DNA of 64,000 bases from Burkholderiales bacterium (GCA_027486725.1 JAIXOP010000007.1:1-64000), one strand, 5' to 3'. Positions 26,791 to 36,230 are shown, counted from the first letter of the stretch. Notes: generated from the letters alone by a model not told the origin. Program-made: numbers and translations.

Positions 26791-27882
26791 ATGCCTCGGC
26801 CCATCGCCTTTGAGATCTCCCGCTCGGCCCTGTCCCAAAACCTCGACCACCTCCGACGAGTCTCCCGGGGAGACGCCGTGTGGGCCGTGGTCAAGGCCCA
26901 TGGCTATGGACTGCAGCTGCCCATGGTGATCGAGGCCCTGGCCCATGCCGATGGACTGGCGGTTCTCGATCTCTCCGAGGCGCAGTCGTTGCGCGACTTG
27001 GGCTGGCGCAGGCCCATCCTTCTCTTGGAGGGGGCATTCCAGCCCGATGATCTGGCGCAGGCCGTCGAGCTCGATCTTGATGTCGTGGTCCATGCCCCCC
27101 ACCAGATGTCGTGGATGCTCGATCGCCTGGACTCGGCAGCACCGCTGCCGACCCGCATCTGGATCAAGCTCAACACGGGCATGAATCGTCTGGGGTTTCG
27201 CGAGCCCGACTGGCCGTCCCTGCGCCCCTTGCTGGCCGAGCTGCGGGGAGCCGGTCACCCCCTGGGATTCATAACCCATTTTGCCGATGCCGAGCACCCC
27301 GAGACCCTCGCCGAGCCCATGGACCGATTCCATCGAGGCCTGGAGGTGTTGAGCGCGCAGCCCAACGACGCCCTGGGTGTTGCCAACTCGGCGGGCTGCC
27401 TGCAGGCCCCTGGGCTTCTGGATCCGGATCGCCCGGGCAAGGTCTGGTCTCGCGCCGGGATTGCGCTTTATGGGGCAGGTGGCTTTGATGGCCTGCGTCC
27501 TGCCACCCGGCTGGTCAGCGAGGTCATCGCGGTGCAGGAGGTGGAGGCGGGCGAGCGCGTGGGCTATGGGGGCATCTGGACCGCCTCCCAAAAGAGCCGC
27601 ATTGCGGTGGTGGCCGCGGGCTATGCCGACGGCCTTCCGAGGGGTTTGCCCCAGGGCCTGGCGGTGCGTGTGGATGGCGGCCTCGCCCCCCTGGTGGGGC
27701 GGGTGTCGATGGACATGCTGACGCTCGACATCACTGGGCTGCCGCAGGCCGGTGTGGGATCTGCGGTGGAACTCTGGGGGCCAGCCAGCAGCATTGATGC
27801 CCTGGCTGCCGCCTGCGGCACGATTGCCTACGAGCTGCTCACAGCCGTCTCTGCGCGCGTGCCGCGCCGGTTGATCCCATGA
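26791..27882 (+). CDS. alr: Alanine racemase
   Basis: A 363-residue PLP enzyme that makes D-alanine for peptidoglycan. PLP-binding Lys35 is in VVKAHGYG (the family consensus is VKANAYG). The catalytic Tyr near residue 258 is in GERVGYGGIW. The C-terminal domain has VVAAGYADGLPRG and GRVSMDMLTLDIT. It diverges from lplT with a 102-bp spacer and overlaps radA by ATGA. The lplT/alr-radA layout is usual in betaproteobacteria. Confidence 0.95.
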   Translation: MPRPIAFEISRSALSQNLDHLRRVSRGDAVWAVVKAHGYGLQLPMVIEALAHADGLAVLDLSEAQSLRDLGWRRPILLLEGAFQPDDLAQAVELDLDVVVHAPHQMSWMLDRLDSAAPLPTRIWIKLNTGMNRLGFREPDWPSLRPLLAELRGAGHPLGFITHFADAEHPETLAEPMDRFHRGLEVLSAQPNDALGVANSAGCLQAPGLLDPDRPGKVWSRAGIALYGAGGFDGLRPATRLVSEVIAVQEVEAGERVGYGGIWTASQKSRIAVVAAGYADGLPRGLPQGLAVRVDGGLAPLVGRVSMDMLTLDITGLPQAGVGSAVELWGPASSIDALAAACGTIAYELLTAVSARVPRRLIP

Positions 27883-29300
27883 AAAAGAAATCCATCTTCG
27901 CCTGCCGCGACTGCGGCCATGAGCATTCCAAGTGGCTGGGCCGCTGCGAGGGCTGCGGCGAGTGGAATACCCTCGATGAGACAACCACGATCGAGGCCCC
28001 CAAGGGCGCCCGGGGGCGCCTGGCGGCAGGATTCTCGGTGGTCTCCAAGATGCAGCCCCTCTCGGAAGTCAGCCTGGAGGATCGGCCTCGGCTCTCGATG
28101 GGAATGGAGGAGCTCGACCGGGTCCTCGGCGGAGGCATGGTGGCGGGGGGCGTGGTCCTGCTGGGCGGAGACCCGGGCATTGGCAAGAGCACCCTGCTGT
28201 TGCAGGCCTTGGCGCAGCACGCAGAGCAGTCGCCCCAAGCAAGCCTTCTCTATGTGTCCGGGGAGGAGTCGGCGCACCAGCTCGCCCATCGGGCCCGCCG
28301 TCTGGGTGTGCCCGAGGCCTTGCTCGCCCGAATCCAGGTGCTGGCCGAGACCTCGCTCGAGCGCATCAATGAAACCCTCGCGGCCCTGGGTCCAACCATG
28401 GTGGTGATCGACTCCATTCAAACCACGCTGAGCGAGCAGCTTCCCTCGGCCCCTGGGTCGGTGGCCCAGGTCCGCGAGTGCGCGGCCCAGCTCACCCGCT
28501 GGGCCAAATCCCAGGGCCGGTGTGTGTTTCTGGTGGGTCACGTCACCAAAGAGGGGGCCATTGCGGGTCCGCGCGTGCTCGAGCACATGGTCGATGCGGT
28601 CCTGTACTTCGAGGGCGATGGCCATGCGGCATTTCGCGTGGTCCGTGCCGTGAAGAATCGCTTTGGCACCGTGAATGAGCTCGGGGTCTTTGCGATGACC
28701 GACCGCGGGCTGCGTGGCGTGAGCAATCCCTCGGCCCTGTTTCTGAGCCATGCCCATCCCACGGACGCCGACTCTGAAGTTCCGGCGCGGCGATCGGTCG
28801 CGGGCTCCTGTGTCTTGGCAACGCAGGAGGGATCCCGGCCACTGCTGGTGGAGGTCCAGGCCCTGGTCGACGCGGCCCACATCCCCAACCCGCGCCGGCT
28901 CTGTGTGGGCCTGGAGCCGCAACGGCTTGCCATGCTGCTGGCCGTTTTGCACCGCCACGCGGGGGTGGCCTGCTTTGACCAGGATGTTTATCTCAATGTG
29001 GTGGGCGGGATTCGCGTCTCCGAGCCTGCGGCCGACCTGGCCATTCTCGCGGCCATCATGTCCTCGCTGCGCGACCGTCCATTGCCCGAGCGGCTGGTGG
29101 TCTTCGGCGAGCTGGGCCTCTCGGGAGAGCTGCGCCCCTCGCCTCGAGGCCAGGAGCGCCTGCGCGAGGCGGCACGGCTGGGTTTCGCGACTGCCCTGGT
29201 GCCCAAGGCGAATCTTCCTCGCCGCGAGATGGAGGGCCTCACCGTGGTGGGCGTCTCGAGCCTCGCCGAGGCCCTGGATTGGCTCTCAGCCCACCGCTGA
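27879..29300 (+). CDS. radA: DNA repair protein RadA
   Basis: A 473-residue DnaB-type branch-migration ATPase acting in recombination. Zinc finger Cys9, Cys12, Cys23, Cys26 (CRDC...CEGC), RecA-like core with Walker A GGDPGIGKSTLL and Walker B VVIDSIQ, the RadA-specific KNRFGTVNELGVF, and a C-terminal Lon-protease-like domain (PSPRGQERLREAARLGF). Its last 15 bp overlap the 3' end of convergent hpnE, so the two mRNAs are complementary there. Confidence 0.96.
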   Translation: MKKKSIFACRDCGHEHSKWLGRCEGCGEWNTLDETTTIEAPKGARGRLAAGFSVVSKMQPLSEVSLEDRPRLSMGMEELDRVLGGGMVAGGVVLLGGDPGIGKSTLLLQALAQHAEQSPQASLLYVSGEESAHQLAHRARRLGVPEALLARIQVLAETSLERINETLAALGPTMVVIDSIQTTLSEQLPSAPGSVAQVRECAAQLTRWAKSQGRCVFLVGHVTKEGAIAGPRVLEHMVDAVLYFEGDGHAAFRVVRAVKNRFGTVNELGVFAMTDRGLRGVSNPSALFLSHAHPTDADSEVPARRSVAGSCVLATQEGSRPLLVEVQALVDAAHIPNPRRLCVGLEPQRLAMLLAVLHRHAGVACFDQDVYLNVVGGIRVSEPAADLAILAAIMSSLRDRPLPERLVVFGELGLSGELRPSPRGQERLREAARLGFATALVPKANLPRREMEGLTVVGVSSLAEALDWLSAHR

Positions 29301-30617
29301 GAGCAGAGCGCGCGCCGCCGCCTGGCCAGAGAGCACCGCCGATTCGATGGTGGCGGGCAGCCCCTCGGCCCCGTCGTCCCCCGCCCACCTCAGCGCCATG
29401 GGCCCATCGTTGGTTGGCAGCGGCAGCCGCCATGGGCGTTGCGTGCCGTCGTTGTCGCAGGCCCAGGTCGCCAGGGGGTCATGGTGCTCAAACAGGTATT
29501 CCGCACTGAGGCCATCGCTCTCTAGGCGCTGGAGGGCCAGGGCGCGCAGCTGTGCCCGGATGTCTGCCACGGCCTCGGGCTGCTCACGGGAGGGAAGGGC
29601 GGAGGCCACCCAGGCCTCCACCTGACCCCAGGGTCCGGGTGGGCGATGCAGGCGAACCAGGGGAATGTTGCCAACGCCCGCCGGGTGGACGATGTCGATG
29701 CGGCCGGGATCCTCGCAGCCCGTGGGCCGAAGCAAGAAGAGGGTCAGGATGCCCCGCCAGCGGGGCTCTGGCAGGGGATGGGGGACTGCCGTCCCCGGCG
29801 CACGATCGGCCAGGGTGTGGGGGCGGTGCCGCGGCGAGATGGCCATCACCGCACCGGAAAATCCCGCCGCCCGCAGCTCGGCCACCCGGCGCCGGCTTCG
29901 GGGATGGAGGCCCACGCCCCGGGCCCGCAGCCAGGCCACCACCGGGGCCACGGCCGCAGTGCTGAGATTCTCTTGGGGATGCCAGATCGCCAGCGAATCT
30001 CTGGGGCCCGCCACCGTTCGGCGCAGGAGCTCGAGAAATATGGCCGCCGGCGCCTCGGTGATTCCCGTATTCAGGGCCGACTCGGCCATGGGCTGCCAGA
30101 GCGCCTCGATGAGGCCCTGCGGCTGGCCCAGCGATTCCAGCAGCTCCGACACGGTGCCGGAGGTCGTCCAGCGGCGCTGCTGGGCAGTCCACAGCAGGCG
30201 AAGCATCGCCGCCTGCCAGGCCCAGGGCCAGCCACCCGACTTGCCGCGGATCTGGTCTGCAAGGGTCTGAATCCCACCCTCGATCAGGCCCCAGGGGGCA
30301 GCGCTGCGGCCAAAGTGCAGGGCACTCCCCTGGCAATGCCACACAAATGCATGGGTGCTGCCGGGGTCCTGGGAGCAGGCCGCCCGGCAGTCATCCAGCA
30401 GACGCAAAAAGGCGCGGTGTGCGCCCAAGACCAGGTGCTGACCATGGTCGATGGGCACGCGGCCCTGGGGGCTCTGCCACTCGAGGCCCCGAGCACGGCC
30501 GCCAAACTCGCTGGCCGCCTCAAATAGGTGGATGTCGGCGTGGGGGGCTGCGCGGCGCAGCTCCACCGCAGCGGCAAGCCCCGCCCATCCGCCGCCCACC
30601 ACCGCGAGTCGGCTCAT
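29286..30617 (-). CDS. hpnE: Hydroxysqualene dehydroxylase HpnE
   Basis: A 443-residue FAD amine-oxidase-like enzyme that reduces hydroxysqualene to squalene, third step of the HpnCDE route. N-terminal dinucleotide fold: LAVVGGGWAGLAAAVELRR, then ASEFGGRARG and the DHGQHLVLGAH motif typical of HpnE. The C-terminus ends in RWAGDDGAEGLPATIESAVLSGQAAA, the FAD-closing motif. It overlaps hpnD by ATGA (30614-30617). Confidence 0.93.
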   Translation of the reverse strand: MSRLAVVGGGWAGLAAAVELRRAAPHADIHLFEAASEFGGRARGLEWQSPQGRVPIDHGQHLVLGAHRAFLRLLDDCRAACSQDPGSTHAFVWHCQGSALHFGRSAAPWGLIEGGIQTLADQIRGKSGGWPWAWQAAMLRLLWTAQQRRWTTSGTVSELLESLGQPQGLIEALWQPMAESALNTGITEAPAAIFLELLRRTVAGPRDSLAIWHPQENLSTAAVAPVVAWLRARGVGLHPRSRRRVAELRAAGFSGAVMAISPRHRPHTLADRAPGTAVPHPLPEPRWRGILTLFLLRPTGCEDPGRIDIVHPAGVGNIPLVRLHRPPGPWGQVEAWVASALPSREQPEAVADIRAQLRALALQRLESDGLSAEYLFEHHDPLATWACDNDGTQRPWRLPLPTNDGPMALRWAGDDGAEGLPATIESAVLSGQAAARALLSAVG

Positions 30618-31561
30618 GCGTTGGGCGGGCGGAGCCGCCGAGGTTGGTCAGCGGGGTGCAGACCCCGCGGCATTCTCGGAAGAATCCCCGCCCAGCCGAG
30701 CAGGGCCAGCCAGAGCTTGCGACCGGGGCCCAGACGCACTCGGTGGGTGAGCACGAGGAGCGGTGCCTCGCAAAGCACATCCAGGAGGTCTTGATAGATC
30801 ACACCCATGGTGAGTCCGGGCCGCTGCGCGCGCCGCTGCGCGGGGGGAAGATGCTCCAGCGCTGAACGAAAGTGCCCGCGGGCGCGTTCGGCCAGGGCCA
30901 GCAGGCAGGCCTCGACCGCCCGCTCAGCCTGGGGCTGGGTGATGTTGTGCCGGCCTGCGCCATGTGCAGCCATGAGTTCGGTGGGGATGTAGACCCGGCC
31001 GCGGCGGTAGTCCTCGCCGACATCGCGAAGGATGTTGGTGAGCTGCAGGGCGATGCCCCAGTGCGTGGCGTACTGCAGGAGGCTGCTCCTGCGATGGTCT
31101 TCGGCTGGGCTGCTGCTGGCGCCCGTTCGCGCGAAGAGCTCCGCAGAGAAAATCTGCGCGGACAGACGACCGACGGTGCCTGCCACCTGGTCGCAGTAAT
31201 CCTCCAGTGCAGCCCAGTCGCGCGGGGGCTGGGGGTTCAGGTCTGCGCGCATGCCCAGCAGCATCGAGCGGAAGTCGGCCTCCGACCAGGGCTGGCGCTC
31301 GAGAACGCTGGCGAGGGCCAAGGTCACCGGGTGCCGCGGGGTCCCCAAAAACAGACGATCGGTCTCTTCCTCCCACCAGGCGATCCTGGCCGCCGCCACC
31401 GCCGGGTCCGAGGGCTCATCGACGGCATCGTCCACCTCACGGCAGTAGGCGTAGAGGGCCTCCAGGGCCTCGCGTTGTGCACGCGGCAGGCCCCGGAATG
31501 CATGGCGGAAGGTGCTGCCACTGCGAAGCAGCTTGTCTCGACAATAGGCTTGGGGGGTCAT
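30614..31561 (-). CDS. hpnD: Presqualene diphosphate synthase HpnD
   Basis: A 315-residue squalene/phytoene synthase family enzyme condensing two farnesyl diphosphates to presqualene diphosphate. First aspartate-rich motif REVDDAVDE and second NILRDVGEDYRRGRVY, with the central YCDQVAGTVGRLSAQIF. The start ATG (31561) is the natural N-terminus (MTPQAYCRDK matches the family) and also the last unit of a 14-bp tandem repeat reaching back to the hpnC stop codon, so its translation is probably coupled to hpnC. Confidence 0.94.
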   Translation of the reverse strand: MTPQAYCRDKLLRSGSTFRHAFRGLPRAQREALEALYAYCREVDDAVDEPSDPAVAAARIAWWEEETDRLFLGTPRHPVTLALASVLERQPWSEADFRSMLLGMRADLNPQPPRDWAALEDYCDQVAGTVGRLSAQIFSAELFARTGASSSPAEDHRRSSLLQYATHWGIALQLTNILRDVGEDYRRGRVYIPTELMAAHGAGRHNITQPQAERAVEACLLALAERARGHFRSALEHLPPAQRRAQRPGLTMGVIYQDLLDVLCEAPLLVLTHRVRLGPGRKLWLALLGWAGILPRMPRGLHPADQPRRLRPPNA

Positions 31562-31613
31562 GCTGGGATGGTCATGCGTGGGTGCTCATGCTCGAGTGGT
31601 CATGCTTGGGGGC
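31544..31613 (-). repeat. 14-bp tandem repeat forming an ATGA minicistron chain at hpnC-hpnD
   Basis: Four copies beginning TCATGC on the plus strand start at 31558, 31572, 31586 and 31600, exactly 14 bp apart; a degenerate fifth copy (31544-31557) is the first codons of hpnD. On the minus strand each unit reads GCATGACC or nearly so. The hpnC stop (31600-31602) overlaps an ATG at 31603, whose five-codon frame MTTRA ends at a TGA overlapping the next ATG (31589, MSTHA), which in turn overlaps the next (31575, MTIPA), whose TGA overlaps the hpnD ATG at 31561. Period 14 equals five codons plus stop minus the 4-base overlap. The repeat is seen directly; a coupling role is inferred. Confidence 0.9.
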
Positions 31614-32598
31614 CGCGGGGGGCTCGAGGGGAGGGCGTCCGGCCGAGGCGCTGCATCTCCAGGCGCAGCACCTGGGGCAGCCAACGTGCGGCCAGAGCCA
31701 GCCATTGCCCAGCGCCGAGGCGCGGCGGTTGATGCCATGGGCGCCAAGGATCCCGCAGGAGGGTTGTGGCCATCGACCGGCCCCCGGCCACGACTGCGGC
31801 GATCTCCATGGCCAGGCGGCGGGCGTGCGGCCGTCCAGCCTGGTGGACGAGCTCCACGAGTGGGGCACCGAACCGCAGCTGCTCTCCGCCCTGGGTGGCC
31901 AGGGTTCGACACAGCACTGCCTGAGTGCTGGACTCGGTCTCCTTCCAGCCGATGAGTTGGGGCGGGGCCTTCGCGGTGCCGGCCACCCACTGCCAGTGGG
32001 ATGGCCAAAGCGTCTTGGGGAAGGTCGGGCGCCCCCGGGCACAGTCCTGGGCGATGTCCTGGGCGAAATTGATGAGCTGAAGGCCCGTGCAGATGTGGTC
32101 CGAGAGCGCATAGAGCATCGCCTCGCCCGGCGCATCGCGCTCGAAGCCCCAGAGGCTCAGCATGAGCTCGCCCACGGGGTTGGCCGAGTGTCTGCAGTAG
32201 CCCAGCATGTCCTGGTCATCGTCGAAGGGGCGAAAGTTGGCGTCGCGCAGGAAGGCATGCATCAGCCGACGGGCCGGATCGACGGAGACTCCCCGCTCGG
32301 CCAGAACAGCCCGCAACTCCTGCGCATGCTGGATGAGCCTCATGCCCTCCAGACTCGGCTCGACCTCGGATAGGGGCTCATGACCGAGGCGGTCTGGGAG
32401 CCCGACATGGAGTGCCCTGTCCATGGCCGACAGGAGCGCGAGGCGTTGCTCCGTGGGGCGTTGCCCCTCATCGGCCACATCGTCGGCCGCCCGCGCGAAA
32501 CGATAGATCGTCTGCACCGGCGCACGCAGGGTTCGGGGGATGAGCAGCGAGGCCACCGGGAAGTTCTCAGGATGGCCCTCGGCAAAGACCGCCTTCAT
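31600..32598 (-). CDS. hpnC: Hydroxysqualene synthase HpnC
   Basis: A 332-residue squalene/phytoene synthase family protein that converts presqualene diphosphate to hydroxysqualene. Motifs: FARAADDVADEG and INFAQDIAQDCARGRPTFP, with the HpnC-typical N-terminus AEGHPENFPVASLLIPRTLR. The start could be the ATG at 32598 or the one three codons earlier at 32607; the family N-terminus favours 32598. It is first in hpnCDE, providing squalene for hopanoids; no squalene-hopene cyclase gene is in this window. It is divergent from tRNA-Leu(TAG). Confidence 0.92.
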   Translation of the reverse strand: MKAVFAEGHPENFPVASLLIPRTLRAPVQTIYRFARAADDVADEGQRPTEQRLALLSAMDRALHVGLPDRLGHEPLSEVEPSLEGMRLIQHAQELRAVLAERGVSVDPARRLMHAFLRDANFRPFDDDQDMLGYCRHSANPVGELMLSLWGFERDAPGEAMLYALSDHICTGLQLINFAQDIAQDCARGRPTFPKTLWPSHWQWVAGTAKAPPQLIGWKETESSTQAVLCRTLATQGGEQLRFGAPLVELVHQAGRPHARRLAMEIAAVVAGGRSMATTLLRDPWRPWHQPPRLGAGQWLALAARWLPQVLRLEMQRLGRTPSPRAPRGPQA

Positions 32599-32640
32599 GG
32601 CGGGCATTCTAGTCAGTCCGGGCCGGGACGCCGGCTTCGC

Positions 32641-32646
32641 TACAAT
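32641..32646 (+). promoter_or_regulatory. Possible -10 box for tRNA-Leu(TAG)
   Basis: TACAAT followed by a GC-rich discriminator lies 28 bp before the tRNA, at a suitable distance for a tRNA transcript. No good -35 box is visible about 17 bp upstream, so this is tentative. Confidence 0.3.
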
Positions 32647-32673
32647 GCGGGAAGGGCGAAGCCGCAAGGCGAC

Positions 32674-32755
32674 GCGAAGGTGGCGAAATTGGTAGACGCA
32701 CCAGGTTTAGGTCCTGACGCCGCAAGGTGTGCGGGTTCGAGTCCCGCCCTTCGCA
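32674..32755 (+). tRNA. tRNA-Leu (anticodon TAG)
   Basis: An 82-nt class II tRNA: acceptor GCGAAGG pairs with CCTTCGC, the D-loop contains TTGGTAGACGC, and the anticodon loop TTTAGGT lies between CAGG and CCTG arms. The long variable arm (GACGCCGCAAGGTGTGC) and GGTTCGAGTCCC T-arm follow. CCA is not encoded; the discriminator is A32755. It lies 41 bp before tig, so the two may share a transcript. Confidence 0.96.
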
Positions 32756-32796
32756 CCCCCCGATTCCTATTTGCTCACTTAGAAAGAGTTCCAACG

Positions 32797-34119
32797 ATGT
32801 CCGAAAACGCCGTGGCAGCCGCCAGCAGCCTTACCCGCAGCCTTACCCTCCAGGTTGATCTCGAGGCCATCAAACCCCAGATCGAGGCCAAGCTTCGGCA
32901 GATTGGCCGCAAAGCCAAGATCGCGGGCTTTCGTCCGGGCAAGATTCCGCTCAAGGTGCTGGAGCAAAACTATGGCTTTCAGGCCCAGTCCGATGCGCTG
33001 AATGACGCCGTGAGCCAGGCCTACGCCGAGGCCCTGGTTGCCGCGGCGCTGCGCCCGGCAGGTCCCCCCAACATCGAGGCGATCCCCGCCGAGGCCGGTG
33101 CCTCGGAGTCGACCCTGTTCTTCAAGGCGGAGTTCGAGGTCTATCCCAGCATTTCTCTGCCCAATCCCAGCGAGCTCTCCGTGACTCAGACCGTCTGCGA
33201 GGTCCAAGACGCCGATGTGGAAGAGACGCTGGAGAACCTGCGCAAGCAGCGGGCCGACTTTTCGCCCGTCGATCGCGCCAGCCAGGCGGGCGATCAGCTG
33301 CGCGTCGATTTCAAGGGTACGGTCGACGGCGAGCCCTTCGAGGGCGGCACCGCCGAGGACTTCCGCTTCGAGGTCGGCGCGGGCCAGATGCTGCCCGAGT
33401 TTGATGCCGCCGCTGTGGGGATGAAGGCCGGCGAAAGCAAGACCTTCGCCCTGCAATTCCCCGAGCAGTACCACGCACCGGCGCTCGCGGGCAAGGCCAG
33501 CGAGTTCTCCATCACGGTTCGCGAGGTTCTGGGTCCGGTGCTGCCCGAGCTCAACGATGCCTTTGCCGAGGGCTTTGGCGTGAAGGATGGCGGCATTGCC
33601 AAGCTGCGCGACGATGTGCGCGCCAATCTTCAGCGCGAGACCAAGGCCCGGTGCAAGGCCCGAACCAAGAAGTCCGTGATGGATGCGCTGGCCAAGGCCT
33701 GCAGCTTTGACGTCCCCCAGGCGCTGGTTGCCCAGGAGTCGCAACGGATGGCCGAGCAGATGCGGCGCGACTTCGAGCAGCGCGGCATGAATGCCAAGAA
33801 CATGCCCCTGCCCGTCGAGCTGTTCCGCGACCAGGCCCAGCAGCGGGTGCACCTGGGCCTATTGGTGGGCGAGGTCGTGAAGAAGCAAAAGCTTCAGGCC
33901 ACCGAAGAGCAGATCCGCGCCTTCCTGAGCGACATGGCCCAGAGCTACGAGTCGCCCGAGAAGTTTGTGGAGTGGGCAATGTCGCAGCGCGATCGCCGCG
34001 CTGAGGTCGAGGCGGTGGTCATCGAGGACAACGTCGTGGCCTGGGTTCTGGCGGCAGCCAAGGTCGAGACCGCGACCTCAAATACCCGTGAACTCATGCA
34101 GGAAAACGCCCGCGGCTAG
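32797..34119 (+). CDS. tig: Trigger factor
   Basis: A 440-residue ribosome-bound chaperone and prolyl isomerase. The N-terminal domain has the ribosome-docking loop GFRPGKIP (GFRxGKxP signature, residues 44-51). The FKBP-type PPIase domain is at about 160-245 (GDQLRVDFKGTVDGEPFEGGTAEDFRFEVGAGQMLPEF). A helical C-terminal domain follows. It heads tig-clpP-clpX-lon, the conserved proteostasis cluster. Confidence 0.97.
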   Translation: MSENAVAAASSLTRSLTLQVDLEAIKPQIEAKLRQIGRKAKIAGFRPGKIPLKVLEQNYGFQAQSDALNDAVSQAYAEALVAAALRPAGPPNIEAIPAEAGASESTLFFKAEFEVYPSISLPNPSELSVTQTVCEVQDADVEETLENLRKQRADFSPVDRASQAGDQLRVDFKGTVDGEPFEGGTAEDFRFEVGAGQMLPEFDAAAVGMKAGESKTFALQFPEQYHAPALAGKASEFSITVREVLGPVLPELNDAFAEGFGVKDGGIAKLRDDVRANLQRETKARCKARTKKSVMDALAKACSFDVPQALVAQESQRMAEQMRRDFEQRGMNAKNMPLPVELFRDQAQQRVHLGLLVGEVVKKQKLQATEEQIRAFLSDMAQSYESPEKFVEWAMSQRDRRAEVEAVVIEDNVVAWVLAAAKVETATSNTRELMQENARG

Positions 34120-34154
34120 GTCGTAGACTGAGTCCAACGTCTTAAGGAGACCCC

Positions 34155-34781
34155 ATGAACCTGCCCATCCACAATTCCGCCCTCGACGCCCAGGCCCTTG
34201 GCATGGTGCCGATGGTGATTGAGCAGTCTGGCCGCGGCGAGCGGGCCTACGACATCTATTCCCGCCTGCTGCGCGAGCGGGTGGTGTTTCTGGTGGGTCC
34301 GGTCAATGACCACTCGGCCAACCTGGTCGTGGCCCAGCTGTTGTTCCTGGAGAGCGAAAACCCCGACAAGGACATCTCGTTCTACATCAACTCCCCCGGC
34401 GGATCGGTGTCCGCTGGCCTGGCCATCTACGACACGATGCAGTTCATCAAGCCGGCCGTCTCGACGCTGTGCATGGGCATGGCAGCGAGCATGGGCGCGT
34501 TTTTGCTCGCCGCGGGCGAGAAGGGCAAGCGGTTTGCCCTGCCCAACAGCCGCATCATGATTCATCAGCCGCTGGGCGGCGTTCAGGGCCAGGCATCCGA
34601 CATCGAGATCCACGCCCGGGAAATTTTGTCGTTGCGCGACAAATTGAACCGAATTCTTTCGGAGCGCACGGGTCAGAGCCTGGAGACGATCGCCCGCGAC
34701 ACAGATCGGGACAACTTCATGGCCGCCGACGATGCCAAGAATTACGGCCTGATTGATGAGGTTCTCACCCACCGGGCGTAG
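34155..34781 (+). CDS. clpP: ATP-dependent Clp protease proteolytic subunit
   Basis: A 208-residue serine protease forming the barrel of ClpXP/ClpAP. The catalytic triad is visible: Ser112 (GMAASMGAF), His137 (IMIHQPLGG) and Asp186 (DRDNFM). The oxyanion region [12 protein letters not shown] is intact. AAGGAG precedes the ATG at normal spacing. It lies 35 bp after tig and 54 bp before clpX. Confidence 0.98.
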   Translation: MNLPIHNSALDAQALGMVPMVIEQSGRGERAYDIYSRLLRERVVFLVGPVNDHSANLVVAQLLFLESENPDKDISFYINSPGGSVSAGLAIYDTMQFIKPAVSTLCMGMAASMGAFLLAAGEKGKRFALPNSRIMIHQPLGGVQGQASDIEIHAREILSLRDKLNRILSERTGQSLETIARDTDRDNFMAADDAKNYGLIDEVLTHRA

Positions 34782-34835
34782 TGAATCTGGGCGCATGCTC
34801 GTAGCAAATCGGAAGCCACCACCACGGACGACGCA

Positions 34836-36230
34836 ATGACCGACAAGAAATCCAACGAAAAGCTTCTCTACTGCTCGTTCTGCGGAAAGAGCCAGCACGA
34901 GGTCAAGAAGTTGATTGCGGGCCCCAGCGTCTTTATCTGCGACGAGTGCATCGACCTCTGCAACGACATCATTCAGGACGAGCAGGAGGGCGCCGCCGGG
35001 GCTGCCGGCTCGCCCAAGGGCCTGCCCACCCCGCTGGAGATCGCCAACATCCTCAATGGCTATGTGGTTGGCCAGGATCGTGCCAAGCGCACGCTGGCTG
35101 TGGCGGTCTACAACCACTACAAACGCCTGCGGCGCGGCAACGCGCCCTCGCATGTGCCGGAGAAGTCGATCGTCATGTCCGATGCCACGGCCGAGGCCGA
35201 GGCTCTGGCCCAGCCCGCTGGCGGCAAGGCAGGCAAGACTTCGGCCAAGGGCGATAAGGCCCCGGGCGTAGAGCTCTCGAAGAGCAATATCCTGCTGATC
35301 GGTCCCACGGGCTCGGGCAAGACCCTGCTGGCTCAGACCCTGGCGCGTCTGCTTGATGTGCCTTTTGTGATCGCCGATGCCACCACCCTCACCGAGGCAG
35401 GCTACGTGGGTGAGGATGTCGAGAACATCATCCAAAAGCTTCTGCAGAACTGCGGCTACGACGCCGAGAAGGCACAGCAGGGCATCGTCTACATCGACGA
35501 GATCGACAAGATCTCGCGCAAGAGCGACAACCCCTCGATTACCCGCGACGTGTCGGGCGAGGGGGTGCAGCAGGCGCTGCTCAAACTCATCGAGGGCACG
35601 GTGGCCTCGGTGCCTCCACAGGGAGGCCGCAAGCACCCCAACCAGGATTTCGTTCAGGTCGACACCACCAACATCCTGTTCATCTGCGGCGGCGCCTTCG
35701 ATGGTCTGGAGAAGATCGTCCGCGACCGCACCGAAAAGACCTCGATCGGATTTGGTGCCGAGGTGCGATCGCCGACCGAGCGACGCCTAAGCAAGCTGCT
35801 CGAAGAGGCCGAGCCCGAAGATCTCATCAAGTTCGGCATCATTCCGGAGCTCATTGGCCGACTGCCCGTCGTGGCAACCCTCGATGAGCTCGACGAAGAG
35901 GCGCTGATGGAGATCCTCATCGGACCCAAAAATGCCCTGGTCAAGCAGTATCAGGCCCTCTTTGAGATGGAAGGCGTGGAGCTCGAAGTCCGCCCCAATG
36001 CCCTGCGGGCAATTGCTCAGCGGGCCATCAAGCGCAAGACGGGCGCGCGCGGGCTGCGGTCCATCCTTGAACACATCCTCCTGGACACGATGTTTGAACT
36101 CCCCGACCTCAAGAAGGTGGTCAAGGTGGTGGTCGATGAAAATGCCGTCACCGGCGAATCGCAGCCACTCCTGATCTACGGCGAATCGGCCAAGCCCAGC
36201 AAGGCCAACAACGAAGCCGCGAGTGCCTAA
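34836..36230 (+). CDS. clpX: ATP-dependent Clp protease ATP-binding subunit ClpX
   Basis: A 464-residue AAA+ unfoldase for ClpP. The N-terminal zinc-binding domain has CSFCGKS and CDECIDLC cysteine pairs (residues 9-45). Walker A is GPTGSGKT (about residues 156-163), Walker [10 protein letters not shown], pore loop GYVGEDVE, ClpP-binding IGF loop TSIGFGAE and sensor RGLRSILE. It has an insertion of about 40 residues rich in Ala/Lys between the zinc domain and Walker A ([27 protein letters not shown]), longer than in E. coli. Its stop is 1 bp from lon. Confidence 0.97.
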   Translation: MTDKKSNEKLLYCSFCGKSQHEVKKLIAGPSVFICDECIDLCNDIIQDEQEGAAGAAGSPKGLPTPLEIANILNGYVVGQDRAKRTLAVAVYNHYKRLRRGNAPSHVPEKSIVMSDATAEAEALAQPAGGKAGKTSAKGDKAPGVELSKSNILLIGPTGSGKTLLAQTLARLLDVPFVIADATTLTEAGYVGEDVENIIQKLLQNCGYDAEKAQQGIVYIDEIDKISRKSDNPSITRDVSGEGVQQALLKLIEGTVASVPPQGGRKHPNQDFVQVDTTNILFICGGAFDGLEKIVRDRTEKTSIGFGAEVRSPTERRLSKLLEEAEPEDLIKFGIIPELIGRLPVVATLDELDEEALMEILIGPKNALVKQYQALFEMEGVELEVRPNALRAIAQRAIKRKTGARGLRSILEHILLDTMFELPDLKKVVKVVVDENAVTGESQPLLIYGESAKPSKANNEAASA

